Shown here piece after piece: positions 13,571 to 24,051 of a DNA stretch of 64,000 nucleotides. The stretch is from Diatrype stigma (lineage: Eukaryota; Ascomycota; Sordariomycetes; Xylariales; Diatrypaceae), in NCBI GenBank assembly GCA_022225965.2, contig JAKJXP020000054.1:62001-126000 (forward strand), written 5' to 3'. The notes under the pieces are model-generated. The model worked only from the letters and a program-made list of their open reading frames with translations, did not search any database and was not told the DNA's origin. The stretch's first letter is position 1. Every line of letters begins with the position of its first letter. Both the position numbers and the translations under genes were made by a program.

Positions 13571-14521
13571 CTAAGAAGCTGTCGATAAATTATCTAGGAC
13601 CCATTTCACTCCACCGACAACAACCTCGGGCTCAGTCAACTGGACAAAGTGTCCACTCTTGGTTGCAAAGACGAGCTCGCTCTTGGTAGAGACTTTCAGA
13701 AATTCCTTCTGGAGACGCTGATTCTTCTCATCAACCCCCCTGATCAGTTCTTCCACATAGCTCCTCTGCTCCTCAGTTCCATTCCCCTTCGCGACACCCG
13801 CTTGGTACAACCCACTCCAATCCCTGCTCCTCACGCCCCCAATGACATAGACCGGTTTGTCCCCGAGCAGGGGCTGCTTTTTGCTCAGCTCCTTCTTGCG
13901 CAGCGTTTCGAAACTCGGCCTGTATTGCTCGAGGTCTTCTTTCTCCGCTATCAGCTTGTACTTGTCGGTCGCTTGCGCGGCCCTGAAGAGTGCCCACTCT
14001 TCCTGCGTCAACTTGTGTCCTGCCTCGACGCCCCAGGCAGAGTAGGGATCCACACCGGCGGCAACTGTCCAGAGGATCGGATCGTTCACGTCCATGACCA
14101 GCGGCGCTGTCTCGTGGTTGGCATCGACAAACACCACACCGGAGATCTGGTCCGTTCCCTTGAGGGCGATGAATTCGTGTATAAGCACGCCGGCCCAGGA
14201 GTGGCCCACGAGGACCAGAGGATTTGGGATGGGCGCCATTCCAATCAGCTGGGAGAGCTCCAGAGCGATGTTCTCAGCAGACGGAGCGAGCGGTGAAGAT
14301 TCTGAGTTACGGTAGCCGGAACGGTCGTAAGTGTAGCTTCGTACCGGAAGGAGTTGCCGTACGACGGCTTGCCAGTTGAGCGCATCGCTCGCCACACCCG
14401 AGATAAATAGTACAACTGGTTCTTTGGAGCTCCTGGGTTCTGAGCCGTGCGCGTAGAGGGCTAAAGAGTGTGTGCCGATGTTGACGAGGCGGCCGTTCGA
14501 AGGGAGAGCTGAGGAGGCCAT
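13571..14521 (-). CDS. Alpha/beta hydrolase fold protein
   Basis: Single exon, 316 aa. It has the canonical alpha/beta hydrolase layout: N-terminal strand VVLFISGVASDALNW (oxyanion loop region), YDRSGYRNSE, nucleophile elbow GHSWAG (Ser108), VVFVDANHE after strand 6, and the catalytic His291 in KSGHFVQLTEPEVV. The acid is probably an Asp in the DKPVYVIGGVRSRDW region or nearby; it is not assigned with certainty. No signal peptide, so presumably cytosolic. Members hydrolyse esters, epoxides or C-C bonds of small molecules. In this context, cleavage of an aromatic ring-fission product is conceivable but unsupported. Confidence 0.88.
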   Translation of the reverse strand: MASSALPSNGRLVNIGTHSLALYAHGSEPRSSKEPVVLFISGVASDALNWQAVVRQLLPVRSYTYDRSGYRNSESSPLAPSAENIALELSQLIGMAPIPNPLVLVGHSWAGVLIHEFIALKGTDQISGVVFVDANHETAPLVMDVNDPILWTVAAGVDPYSAWGVEAGHKLTQEEWALFRAAQATDKYKLIAEKEDLEQYRPSFETLRKKELSKKQPLLGDKPVYVIGGVRSRDWSGLYQAGVAKGNGTEEQRSYVEELIRGVDEKNQRLQKEFLKVSTKSELVFATKSGHFVQLTEPEVVVGGVKWVLDNLSTAS

Positions 14522-16801
14522 TTTAGGGGTTGGTGATTTTGTGAGTTCCTACAGGCTTGTGTTTGTATGGATATCAGGTCAAGTTTTTGAAGTGTGGGTT
14601 TGTGAGATATATGGTCGTTGAGCAGCCAAATCGAACTCGGTAGCGAATAAAGGCGATTTAAATAATGAAGTGACAGAGTGATGGAGAAGCAGAAGGGCAG
14701 AGTGGTAGAGTCTAGACTCTACGGACATGATAGGGGGGCAAAGGTGGGTCCAGAGGATTGACAGTTGGTGCTTCATAGGGCGCACATGTGCATTAGTGTG
14801 CATAGTTACCTACTCACCTGAGTACCTACTTCGGCCTTGAGGGTTAACGTTGCCGCCAACCCCTTGCACGCCTTGCAGATCAGCTGGTCCGTATGTGATG
14901 ATGACAGTTTCGATGTTTCTATTTGGCACTTGTCCAGGTCCAGAATCGATGGCGTAAGGTATACGAAGATCACCTCATTCTCTATCATGTATCGAACGAA
15001 GCCATGTTTTCTGTCGTGTTCCGAAGGCTAGCACAGGCAGCCTCCAGCCGAATCAAACGCCACTTTCAAAAGCAGGGAGCTATTTTTGATTTCGAAGTGT
15101 ATGACGACGGCGTAGCTGTTCGGGTCTACAATGCTTCGGTAGGAAAATGGTGCCTCGTCAGCCCCAGCTGCAACAAAGTACTCAGTATTATGTCTCCTTA
15201 TACGGCAAGGGGAACAGTGGCAGTTTCCAGTTCAAGAGACGTATCACTTCCTGCTATTGGCACCACAATATCGAAGACGGTATCGGTTGTTTCGACGTAC
15301 CAAGAAAGAACTGTTGCCCACGCAAACTCAACCACTCGGTCAAGGCGGATATGTTGAGGCCCCTGTATAGCCCCTCTTTCACGCTCAACCGACTTATCCG
15401 CTCGGAATGAAAGATGGCATGCGGGCGGCCGCCAGGTAGGGACTCGGAGGGAATGAATGAGATATCTCATAGTCTTGCAACTGGTTTTCAAGGTAATGAC
15501 TTCCTGCACCCCATGAGGATATATGGCCGGAATGGCCCGGCCTTATAAGGGATATGAAGGGATGCCCTCCGGGACTGCCTGGGCACCGGCGCCGACGAGA
15601 TGCCGAGTTATGGGATCGTACTAGGACCCAATATCGGATTTTTGCTTATTAACCTCATTCTGATGACCGAGGCCCAGAGCCGGTGCTAGAAACCCGGAAC
15701 AGGGAGGAGCGCTTAGCCTGACACGGCGACCGGAAAAGACCGAAGCGTACAATGCGAAGCTGCAAACACGACTGAAGGACTTTGGCGTAAGCCCGATGCA
15801 ATAGTGGTACAAGAACGAGTCGGGCCTGATAATCAATACAAGTGTCTTCCGTGAAAGTCTCTTTGGCCCTTTTCAGGTTGAAGAGTCAAGTTTAGGGTTG
15901 CTTTCGAATATGCCACTTTAGGTTGCCGACTTGTTGAAAGAAGAGACTGGCTCAATTTACAGTTGATACGGAGCTGTCGACCGGGGCCATAAGCCGGGTG
16001 GCACCCAAAGTACCTTATGTAGGCTGTATTGTACACCGATTGCCGTGCTGCCTTGACCGGGCGGTCTTCAACGGGTTGTCTTTGATACCCTGGGATATTA
16101 CGCACTTATACGCAGTTATATAGTACATACATACATACCGTGCGTGTATGTACAGATTCAAGTTATAGCTTGCCCTGCCAGCCTGCCAGCTAAACGTGAG
16201 CCGGCTAAATGTCAGGGCGGCCGGGCGGCAGGGCGTCAGATAGTCAGGGGCACCTTTAATTGATTAATTATAGTTAGTGCCTCCAATTACCCGGCGAGAC
16301 GGTTTCAAAAGTTCAAACGCATTGATGGCAGGCAGCGTCAACACAAACACCCCGACATCCTCTTTCCAACCCGCGGTTACGGTTCTCGGTATTTGATCGA
16401 GTCTAAGTTAGTTGACGTACCTCGTAAGCACCGGCTTGACTGGCTGCGCTGCGCTTGTTCTGCGGTTCCTGGCGCGTCATCACATTGCTGAACTGGGAAG
16501 AGATAGCTGAACATCACCCGTCGACCCGTTCCAACTTCCAGCTCTCTCCTCCACTCATATCGCACCGCGATGTCGATCAGTGGTTCGCCTGTCCCGTAAT
16601 TCGTAGCCGCTGCCCTGCAGTCTGGAGGGTCTGCATGCCGGGTCCAGTTTATGTTTAATGAAAAAGCTTGTCTCAACAACAGCCAGCACATTCATGCAAC
16701 CTCCATGAACCTTTGCTGGAATATTCATGGCAGCTGCACTTCGATGCAGCTATAACCCGTAGTTAGGGACTGTACGATATTCACCACAACCAAAACCGAC
16801 C
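14522..16801. other. Intergenic, 2.3 kb, no gene supported
   Basis: Contains the promoters of the divergent hydrolase (-) and beta-glucosidase (+). The frame at 14923-15357 (+) reads as a plausible soluble peptide (about 144 codons, begins at a TTG) but has no ATG near its start, no recognised domain and overlapping open frames on both strands. It could be a decayed exon. 16130-16350 is rich in GCC/GGC short repeats. Nothing else seen. Confidence 0.45.
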
Positions 16802-19726
16802 ATGGCGACCACGGACCCGAGCAAGGAGTCGCTCTTGAGTCCGAGCCAGTTCGAAGACTCCTACGAACCGCGAGATTCGGCCGAGTACGCGTCCGAAGCC
16901 GACGCCGCCGAGTTCACGCAATCCGACCGCCTCACCTCCGAATCCCATCCCTCTCACCATGCCCGCAGCAGCCAGGCCCGACACCGGCGCTGGGTTCGCT
17001 ACTGCTGCTGCTGCTTCCCGAGCTTCTCGAGGAAGTGCGTGCTGAGCTGCCTGGGCGTCTTCGCCCTGCTCTGGATCATCCTCGTGTCAGGCGGCTTCTT
17101 CGCCTACAAGAACTACACCAGCCCGCCCGACGGCCTGTCGCCGCCGTGGTACCCGACGCCGCGGGGCGGCACGGCCGAGCGCTGGGCCGACAGCTACCGC
17201 AAGGCCGCCGACATGGTGAGCCGCATGATACTGCCGGAGAAGGTCAACGTCACGACAGGGACAGGATGGTCTATGGGCCTCGCCGTTGGGAACACGGGCC
17301 CCGCCACGCGCGTCGGATTCCCGGCCCTGGCGCTGCAGGACGGCCCGCTGGGGAACCGCTTCGCCGACAACTCGACCGCCTTCCCCGCCGGCGTCACCGT
17401 CGGCGCCACCTGGAACCGCGATCTGATGTACCAGTGGGGCAACGCCCACGCCGTCGAGGCCCGCAAGAAGGGCATCAACGCCATCCTGGGGCCCTGCGTC
17501 GGGCCGCTGGGGCGCGCCCCGGCCGGCGGTCGCAACTGGGAAGGGTTCGGTGCGGACCCGTATCTTCAGGGCGTCGCGGCCGCTGAGTCGATTCGCGGCA
17601 TCCAGGACGAGGGCGTCATGGCGACGATCAAGCACTTCGTCGCGAACGAGCAGGAGCACTACCGCCAGTCGTGGGAATGGGGTCTGCCCAACGCGCTGAG
17701 CAGCAACGTAGACGACCGGACGATGCACGAGCTATACCTGTGGCCGTTTGCCGACGCCGTCAAGGCAGGGGTGGCCAGCGTGATGTGCAGCTACAACATG
17801 GTCAACAACTCGTACGCCTGCGGCAACTCGAAGCTGCTAAACGGTCTGCTTAGGGACGAGTTGGGATTCCAGGGATTCGTGATGAGCGATTGGCTTGCGC
17901 AGAGAAGTGGCGTCGCTAGTGCTCTGGCTGGGCTCGACATGACGATGCCGGGCGACGGCCTCTTCTGGGCCGATGGCAAGTCCCTCTGGGGGCCGGAGCT
18001 GACCCGGTCGATTCTGAACGGTTCTGTGCCGGTCGAGCGACTGAACGATATGGTCACCCGCATTGTCGCGGCTTGGTATCAGCTGGGACAGGACGACGAG
18101 ACCAAGTTCGATCGCAAGGGCCCCAACTTTTCCTCCTGGACCTACGACGAAGAGGGCTTGATCGCGCCGGGCAGCCCTACGGACCAGGAGAAGGTCAAGG
18201 TCAACCAGTACGTCGACGCCATGGGCAACCACTCTTCGATCGCGCGCCAGATCGCGGCCGAAGGCACCGTGCTGCTCAAGAACAACGACTTGCTCCCAAT
18301 CACGCGCGACGGCCAAATCGGGGCCGCCAAGAAGCAGCGCGCCGGCACGCTGCAGATCGCCATCTTCGGCGAGGACGCCGGACCCGGCAACGGTCCGAAC
18401 TACTGCAAGGACGCCGGCTGCAACCAGGGCACGCTCGCCGAGGGCTGGGGCTCGGGCGCAGTGGACTTCCCGTACCTAGTGCCGCCGGTTGACGCGCTGC
18501 TCGAAGGTTGGAGGAACGGCAGCGACAGCAGCAGCAGCGCGCGGGTGAACGTCTCGACATACCTGACCAACGACCCGCCGATCGCGAAGCAGCCGCACCT
18601 GCTCGAGAAGGCCGACCTCTGCATCGTCTTCGCCAACTCGGATTCGGGAGAGGGCTTCATCAAGTGGGATTCCGTCACCGGGGACCGACCTGACCTATCG
18701 CTGCAGAAGGGCGGCGATGACCTGATCGTCAAGGTGGTGAACGGCTGTGGCGGGGGCAAGGGCGACGTCCTCGTCGTGATCCACAACGTCGGGCCCGTCA
18801 CCGTGGAGAAATGGATCGATCACCCGAACGTCAAGGCTGTCCTCCTCGCTAACCTGCCGGGCCAGGAGAGCGGGAACGCGCTGGCCGACATCATCTTCGG
18901 CGACGTGTCTCCGAGCGGCAGGCTCCCATGGACGATCGGCAAGGGCCTTGCCGACTACGGCGAGGGAGGCCAGGTGATGTACGTGCCGAACGGCATCGTC
19001 CCGCAGCAGGACTTCAACGAGGGGCTGTACATCGACTACCGGCACTTCGACAAGTACAACGTCACGCCGCGCTTCGAGTTCGGCTACGGCCTGGGCTACA
19101 CCACCTTCTCGATCCACAACCTCGTCGTCACGCCGCTCCGGCCGAAGAGCGCCTTCCCGGCGCCGCGGCCCGACCCGTTCGCCGCCCCGCCCGAGTACGA
19201 CGCCAGCGTCCCGAGCCCGGACGAGGTCCTGTTTCCCCCCGACCTGCGCCGGCTCGAGAAGTACGTCTACCCCTACCTCGACCGCGTCGACGACATCGGC
19301 TCGGCCCCGTACCCGTACCCCGACGGCTACGACGTCGAGCAGCCCCCGTCCGCCGCCGGCGGCGGCGAGGGCGGGAACCCGGACCTATGGGAGACGTACG
19401 TCTCCGTGTCTGTGGACGTCGCGAACACGGGAGACCGGGCCGGCCAGGCCGTCCCGCAGCTGTACTTGAGCTATCCGCAGCCCGCGAAGAAGAATGATGG
19501 GGACGACGAGCAGGAGGAAGTCGACTTCCCCGTGCGCGTGCTGCGGGGCTTCGAGAAGATCGCGCTGGAGCCGGCCGAGAGCCGCACCGTCACCTTCGAG
19601 CTGACGCGGCGCGACCTGAGCTACTGGGACGTCGGGGCCCAGAACTGGGCCATGCTCGAGGAAGGCGCGTACACGTTCAGCGTCGGGGAGAGCTCCAGAC
19701 GCCTGGCGGTGAATGGGACTTGGTAG
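16802..19726 (+). CDS. Type II membrane-anchored GH3 beta-glucosidase
   Basis: Single exon, 974 aa. Glycoside hydrolase family 3 releases terminal beta-D-glucose from cello-oligosaccharides and glucosides. Domain order: a cytoplasmic Ser/Asp-rich tail (1-67), a Cys cluster WVRYCCCCF (64-72), one transmembrane helix (about 79-101), the GH3 N-terminal barrel with the nucleophile in GFVMSDW (Asp363) and the KHFVANEQEHYR substrate loop, the C-terminal alpha/beta sandwich, and a fibronectin-III-like domain (ETYVSVSVDVANTGDRAG to the end). There is a Pro/Tyr-rich insertion around residues 785-860 (includes PYPYPDGY). This matches the fungal BglE/F-like anchored subgroup rather than secreted beta-glucosidases: the catalytic part would face the ER lumen or cell exterior. 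Many NxS/T sites are consistent with that. Very GC-rich coding sequence. Confidence 0.94.
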   Translation: MATTDPSKESLLSPSQFEDSYEPRDSAEYASEADAAEFTQSDRLTSESHPSHHARSSQARHRRWVRYCCCCFPSFSRKCVLSCLGVFALLWIILVSGGFFAYKNYTSPPDGLSPPWYPTPRGGTAERWADSYRKAADMVSRMILPEKVNVTTGTGWSMGLAVGNTGPATRVGFPALALQDGPLGNRFADNSTAFPAGVTVGATWNRDLMYQWGNAHAVEARKKGINAILGPCVGPLGRAPAGGRNWEGFGADPYLQGVAAAESIRGIQDEGVMATIKHFVANEQEHYRQSWEWGLPNALSSNVDDRTMHELYLWPFADAVKAGVASVMCSYNMVNNSYACGNSKLLNGLLRDELGFQGFVMSDWLAQRSGVASALAGLDMTMPGDGLFWADGKSLWGPELTRSILNGSVPVERLNDMVTRIVAAWYQLGQDDETKFDRKGPNFSSWTYDEEGLIAPGSPTDQEKVKVNQYVDAMGNHSSIARQIAAEGTVLLKNNDLLPITRDGQIGAAKKQRAGTLQIAIFGEDAGPGNGPNYCKDAGCNQGTLAEGWGSGAVDFPYLVPPVDALLEGWRNGSDSSSSARVNVSTYLTNDPPIAKQPHLLEKADLCIVFANSDSGEGFIKWDSVTGDRPDLSLQKGGDDLIVKVVNGCGGGKGDVLVVIHNVGPVTVEKWIDHPNVKAVLLANLPGQESGNALADIIFGDVSPSGRLPWTIGKGLADYGEGGQVMYVPNGIVPQQDFNEGLYIDYRHFDKYNVTPRFEFGYGLGYTTFSIHNLVVTPLRPKSAFPAPRPDPFAAPPEYDASVPSPDEVLFPPDLRRLEKYVYPYLDRVDDIGSAPYPYPDGYDVEQPPSAAGGGEGGNPDLWETYVSVSVDVANTGDRAGQAVPQLYLSYPQPAKKNDGDDEQEEVDFPVRVLRGFEKIALEPAESRTVTFELTRRDLSYWDVGAQNWAMLEEGAYTFSVGESSRRLAVNGTW

Positions 19727-20478
19727 TTAGTTGGGCATTTTGCACATACTTTTGTTTGGGGTGGTGTCGTTGACAGCACTTATCCGCGTTGTATACCTAA
19801 ATTCTCACGTTTCGAGGCAGGCATTTTGGTTTGTCGTTTATTTGATATGGGCGTTAGACGGCGGTACCGTAGGTAGGGAACGGAACGCAAGCAAGCAAGT
19901 GGAAATGAAATGGCTTTTACTCGGACGGGTAGCTGCAGAAAGATCGCCCCGCGCTTATATTTCTCCGGTTACACGTATATGGGAGTTTGTCCTTGACCTT
20001 TTCTTTTTCTTCCAGCCCGGCAACTACTTGTCTACGATGGCGCGAGCGTGGCAGTCCGGATACTAGCGTAGGGCCATTAATGGGCCATACGGTTGAACAG
20101 ATTTGAGAATTGCAGAGCTGACCGATAGTATAACGCTCTATTGGAATGTATCGTTCACTAAGTCAATGCCCAGTCAACCTGTCCGTCCATTCGCAAGAAC
20201 AATTTTCGGCAAAATTTATCGCTGAGGATGTTCGTAAATAACAATCTCCAACAGACTGCAATACCGCTTGTGACCTTTCCAACATGCAATATGCAACCAA
20301 TGCGCTGACGAAACAAGTTTACCATGTAGGGATTTGTCACGATATACACGTCCAGATAGGAGAGATTGGATCCGCTATCGACTTCGGTGGAACCCCAACT
20401 AGCGGAATCCCCCTATATAATATATATAGCGCTTATTTGCCCCTGAATTCAAAGGTCGATCTTTTTCTTCTTGATCAA
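19727..20478. other. Intergenic, no gene seen
   Basis: Convergent 3' flanks of the beta-glucosidase and the Erg26-like gene. AT-rich near 20405-20430 (TATA repeats). Only chance ORFs. Confidence 0.6.
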
Positions 20479-21615
20479 TCAGGCAGTTTTCTTAGTATCT
20501 CTAGCTCTGGCATCTTCCTCTATAAACCACTTGCCAGCCTTTGCAAGACCGTCCCGCATGCTGACCTTAGGCTTGTAGCCAAGAACCCTCTTCGCCTTCT
20601 CTCCGTTCAAAGTACGGGTTATGGTGGTTAGACGGATGGCTTCTCTTGTCACAATAGGTTGTTCCCTGCCCCATGTCCGCATCCAGCTTATCCATTCGTT
20701 GACGGCAGCCATTAACAGGGCGATCCATTTCGGGATAATTCTAATGTCTTCTTTTCTGACGGGAAGGCCCACTGACGCCGCAATGGCCCGCTGAAACTCC
20801 CAGAACTCGACGGGTTCGTCGTTGGTAACATTGAAGCTCTGTCCATCTACGCGCTGCTCTAACGGCGGGGGAGGCTTCCCATAGGCGCTCACAAGGGCTT
20901 CGGCGGCGAGAAGGTGGGCGTCTACCAGGTTGGAGATGTAGACAAAATCGTACATGTTCCCACCAGGACCCATTTGAAACTTGGCCTTTCCCGCCCGGGC
21001 ATTTGCAACAATCTTCCCCATGGTAACAGTATCTCGCTCGCCAAACGCAGTAGCGGGGCGCATGGAGACGGTCAACATTGAGGAGTCGCCATTCTCGCGG
21101 TTGGCAGCGAGGATCTCGGCCTCGGCCTCTGCTTTGGTCAAGGTGTAGATGCGTTTCTGTGCAGGATACTGGAGCACTGGAAAAGTTTCATCGGCATCGA
21201 CCAGGTCAGTGAGATTGTCGTGAATAACCGACGACGTGGAGGTATTGATGAAGGCTTGGACTGTTTCAACGTTCCTCGCCGAGATGAGTAGATTCCGAGC
21301 GCCAATCACGTTCACTCTGTGGAAAACCGACGGTTGCTGAACAGTCGAGTCTGGACACGCCACATGGAAAACAGTCTTCGGCTTAGCTTGGTTGAACACG
21401 ACCTCGACGTCAGAAAGGGGTGAAATATCACAGGTGTGGTATATGACACCGGGAACTCGGTTGTGACTGGTATCTATGTCGATGACATGGATCTGGCAAT
21501 CAGGCTCGCGCTCGAGCAAGCCGGTAACCAGATGAAATCCGATGAAGCCGCAACCGCCAGTGACGATGGCGGGACTGAGTGACGGACGACCGCCAGTATT
21601 TCTCGCGTTGGCCAT
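20479..21615 (-). CDS. Erg26-like 3beta-hydroxysteroid dehydrogenase / sterol-4-alpha-carboxylate 3-dehydrogenase family
   Basis: Single exon, 378 aa, extended short-chain dehydrogenase. The NAD-binding motif is TGGCGFIG (19-26), the acidic base-selector region is VIDID (about 44-48), and the catalytic YxxxK is Tyr157-Lys161 (YTLTK). SMRPATAFGERD and MYDFVYISNLVDAHLLA are the family's substrate-lid signatures. Erg26 oxidatively decarboxylates C4-carboxysterol in ergosterol synthesis on the ER. A hydrophobic patch near residues 295-312 (KWIALLMAAVNEWISWM) may give peripheral membrane contact. Filamentous fungi often carry several paralogues of this family, so this may be a secondary-metabolism or steroid-modifying paralogue rather than the essential Erg26. 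Confidence 0.88.
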   Translation of the reverse strand: MANARNTGGRPSLSPAIVTGGCGFIGFHLVTGLLEREPDCQIHVIDIDTSHNRVPGVIYHTCDISPLSDVEVVFNQAKPKTVFHVACPDSTVQQPSVFHRVNVIGARNLLISARNVETVQAFINTSTSSVIHDNLTDLVDADETFPVLQYPAQKRIYTLTKAEAEAEILAANRENGDSSMLTVSMRPATAFGERDTVTMGKIVANARAGKAKFQMGPGGNMYDFVYISNLVDAHLLAAEALVSAYGKPPPPLEQRVDGQSFNVTNDEPVEFWEFQRAIAASVGLPVRKEDIRIIPKWIALLMAAVNEWISWMRTWGREQPIVTREAIRLTTITRTLNGEKAKRVLGYKPKVSMRDGLAKAGKWFIEEDARARDTKKTA

Positions 21616-22446
21616 GGTGAGCTTTGAAGAGAAGAGTGTGTAATGGATTCGCGTTATGTGGGAGCTGATGTGTAGCAGATAGATAAATGGGTGAAAGTAT
21701 CAGGCTTAAGTAAGGGGCAAGTGCTAGAAACATAATCTTACGCATGATATCCTGGTCAAGCCTAGCCAACATCTTTGGCGATCTTGTGCCTTTACCACCT
21801 ACCAACTGCATAAGACATTGACCAAAACTTGCCTAGCTACCTAAAAAGAATCCACCTCTACACTAATAAATTGTGATTGGTCAATATAGAGACTCGACCG
21901 CATATCCATTTGTCCAACCACTTACATGGTATGGCGGAGGCATGTTCCTTTTTCACATGGGCCTGCTCATGACATACAGGAAGTCTCTCGCCGCATAGCA
22001 TCGAAATAATACGGCCATATATGAACTAATAAAGAGATTTCCATGGACAGAAACCACTTGATGCCGTGTTTGCGGTGATGATAGATGACAATGGCAATTC
22101 GGCTCTGTCTAATCTCGGAATGTCACGGCCTGGAAGGTGTTTTGAGATCCCATCACCGAATCATTACACCCGGTCATGAAAAGTCGGGTCATTGTCTGTC
22201 AGGGAATAACGTAGTGAGGGGCTATAGGGATCCACGAGTGAAGGGTGGCTGTGGCTATATGAAGAGGCCCCCCTATACTTTCAATACATCCAAAATTACT
22301 TTGTTCCACCCCCTCCTTATATCTGACAACTATTCTACCGCTCAGGGCACAAATCACTTCAATCACCTAGGTGCTTTCTACTACTTACAGCTAGACATCA
22401 AAAACACTGTAGTTGTAGGCCCTAGGTACGCTACTTAACCACCCTT
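21616..22446. other. Intergenic, no gene seen
   Basis: Promoter of the Erg26-like gene and 3' flank of the O-methyltransferase. AT-rich around 21840-22040. Short ORFs without domains. Confidence 0.6.
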
Positions 22447-24051
22447 TTACACCAGCACAACCTCCATACTCACAAAAGGCGAAAGCGGCGAGTGTCTGAC
22501 GGCCGCGATCTCCAACCTTTCGTCCGCCGCCTTGAACAGAGCCCGCCAGTCCGCCAGGCTCCGCTCGCCGCCCCCGAACAGCGTGAACATGAGCAGGTCC
22601 TGCGTGCGCATCAGCTGCTCCATGTAGTTTGGGATGCTAGCATCCCCCTTCCCTGTTGCTGCTGCTGCGCGATCCGGCAAAACGCGCTCGTAGACGAAGA
22701 GCTTGGCGCCACCCCCACCGCTGCCGCCCCCCTGCTCCTCCTTCTTCTCCATGGCCGGTATCAGGCCCCGCAGGATCCGCACGCAGTCCCCATCGCGCCA
22801 GTCGTGCAGGACGCGACTGAGGATGTAGGCCCTCGGCTTCGGCTTCGGGCCCGGCAGCGGCTGCGGGTGGAAGAAATCGTGTACCTGGAAGCCGACCCGC
22901 CGCGCCCTCTTCTCGGCCTCGGCGCCGGCACCGGTGCCGAGCTTGCGGATCGTCTCGTGGGCCGCCCGCTCGTTCGACGCGAGGTCCTGGACCAGGAAGC
23001 GGATTTCCGGTGGGACGGCGTCCAGGATGCCGGCTTCGACGTGGCCATGGCCGCCTCCCACGTCGACCACCAGAACACCCTCGTCTTCGCCTTTGTTGTC
23101 CTGGACCTCGCCACCGCTACTATCGTCATTATTATTAGCAGCGTCAGCGGCAGCGGCAGCCACCAGGGCGGCCCAGTCGAAGCCCCGCACGAACGGCACC
23201 AACGAGTTCCCCGTATGGCCCGCTAGCAGCGCCTTCATGCTCGCGCTGAACTTCTCCATCCCCCTGCGCTCCGGGTCGTCCTCCTCTAATATCTGCCAGA
23301 AGCTGCGGCCCTGGGGGTCGGCGAGCGAGACGGGCGGAAGGGGGAGATGTGGCGCTTCATTTTTCTTCACTTTTCCCGTCCCCGTCCCCGTCCCCGTCCC
23401 TTGCCCCCTCAGCGCTCCAGGTACCTCCCACGCGCCCCGGCTCATCAAGCGGCCCAGCCGCATCTGCGTCCAGGGCGAGAAGGACGGCATGGCGGCCGAG
23501 GCCGCCGTGTGGGCGACGAAGCCGTCCCGCGGCTCGTAGAAGAGGCCCATGAGATACGCGAAGCGCAGGTGGCGGTGCAGAAGGCCCGGGTCGACGACGC
23601 CGAGCTTGGCGGCGAGATCATGGATGCTGATGGCACGTATCTCCTCTTCGTTTTCTTCTTTCCCGGGCTGATTTCCATCCTCGCTCTTGTCGTCTTCTTG
23701 CAACGGGAAAGGGAGCGGTACGGCCTGCGCCACGCCGAGCGCGTCGAGCGTGCGGAGGACGTCGACCCGGCTGATGGCGGGACCCGTCAGGTCGGCCAGC
23801 ATGGCGGTCGGGCCCAGCGCCAGGTTCCGCATCAGCTGGCTGGCGTCGATGAGGGCGGATCGCGCCTCCAGGAGCTGCGGGTGGTCGACGGCGTCCTGCC
23901 AGTCCTGGCGTCCGCGCACGCCATCAGCTGTTGCAGCCTCGAATGAGGGCTGGCGCATGTTGTTCTGTTTGAGCTGCTGCTGCAGGCTCGTGGCCGCCCC
24001 GAGGATGGTTGTAGCCAGGTCGACTAGCGAGGGCGTGGGTATGGCCGCCAT
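22447..24051 (-). CDS. Class II (COMT-like) S-adenosylmethionine-dependent O-methyltransferase
   Basis: Single exon, 534 aa. An N-terminal winged-helix dimerisation region (about 75-210) precedes the Rossmann methyltransferase domain: SAM motif I VVDVGGGHGHV (328-338), acidic ribose-binding QDL, and VLHDWRDGDC (catalytic His near 416). The C-terminal MFTLFGGGERSLADWRAL is typical of fungal sterigmatocystin/aflatoxin-type O-methyltransferases. Such enzymes methylate phenolic hydroxyls of polyketides and other aromatics. The protein is longer than the usual ~400-430 aa because of low-complexity inserts: an acidic stretch (120-137), a GTGTGTGTG run (218-226) encoded by repeats of CCCCGT, and Ala/Asn/Asp- and Gly-rich loops. 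No synthase or other tailoring cluster surrounds it. Confidence 0.9.
   Translation of the reverse strand: MAAIPTPSLVDLATTILGAATSLQQQLKQNNMRQPSFEAATADGVRGRQDWQDAVDHPQLLEARSALIDASQLMRNLALGPTAMLADLTGPAISRVDVLRTLDALGVAQAVPLPFPLQEDDKSEDGNQPGKEENEEEIRAISIHDLAAKLGVVDPGLLHRHLRFAYLMGLFYEPRDGFVAHTAASAAMPSFSPWTQMRLGRLMSRGAWEVPGALRGQGTGTGTGTGKVKKNEAPHLPLPPVSLADPQGRSFWQILEEDDPERRGMEKFSASMKALLAGHTGNSLVPFVRGFDWAALVAAAAADAANNNDDSSGGEVQDNKGEDEGVLVVDVGGGHGHVEAGILDAVPPEIRFLVQDLASNERAAHETIRKLGTGAGAEAEKRARRVGFQVHDFFHPQPLPGPKPKPRAYILSRVLHDWRDGDCVRILRGLIPAMEKKEEQGGGSGGGGAKLFVYERVLPDRAAAATGKGDASIPNYMEQLMRTQDLLMFTLFGGGERSLADWRALFKAADERLEIAAVRHSPLSPFVSMEVVLV
23380..23402. repeat. CCCCGT minisatellite inside the O-methyltransferase gene
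   Basis: Four tandem CCCCGT-type units on the + strand. They encode alternating Gly-Thr on the coding strand and lengthen a surface loop in frame. Confidence 0.8.

Noticed and set aside
14923..15357. Possible gene of about 144 codons, plus strand
   Set aside because: Starts at TTG, no ATG or splice-compatible exon near it, no recognised domain. Left as part of a spacer.
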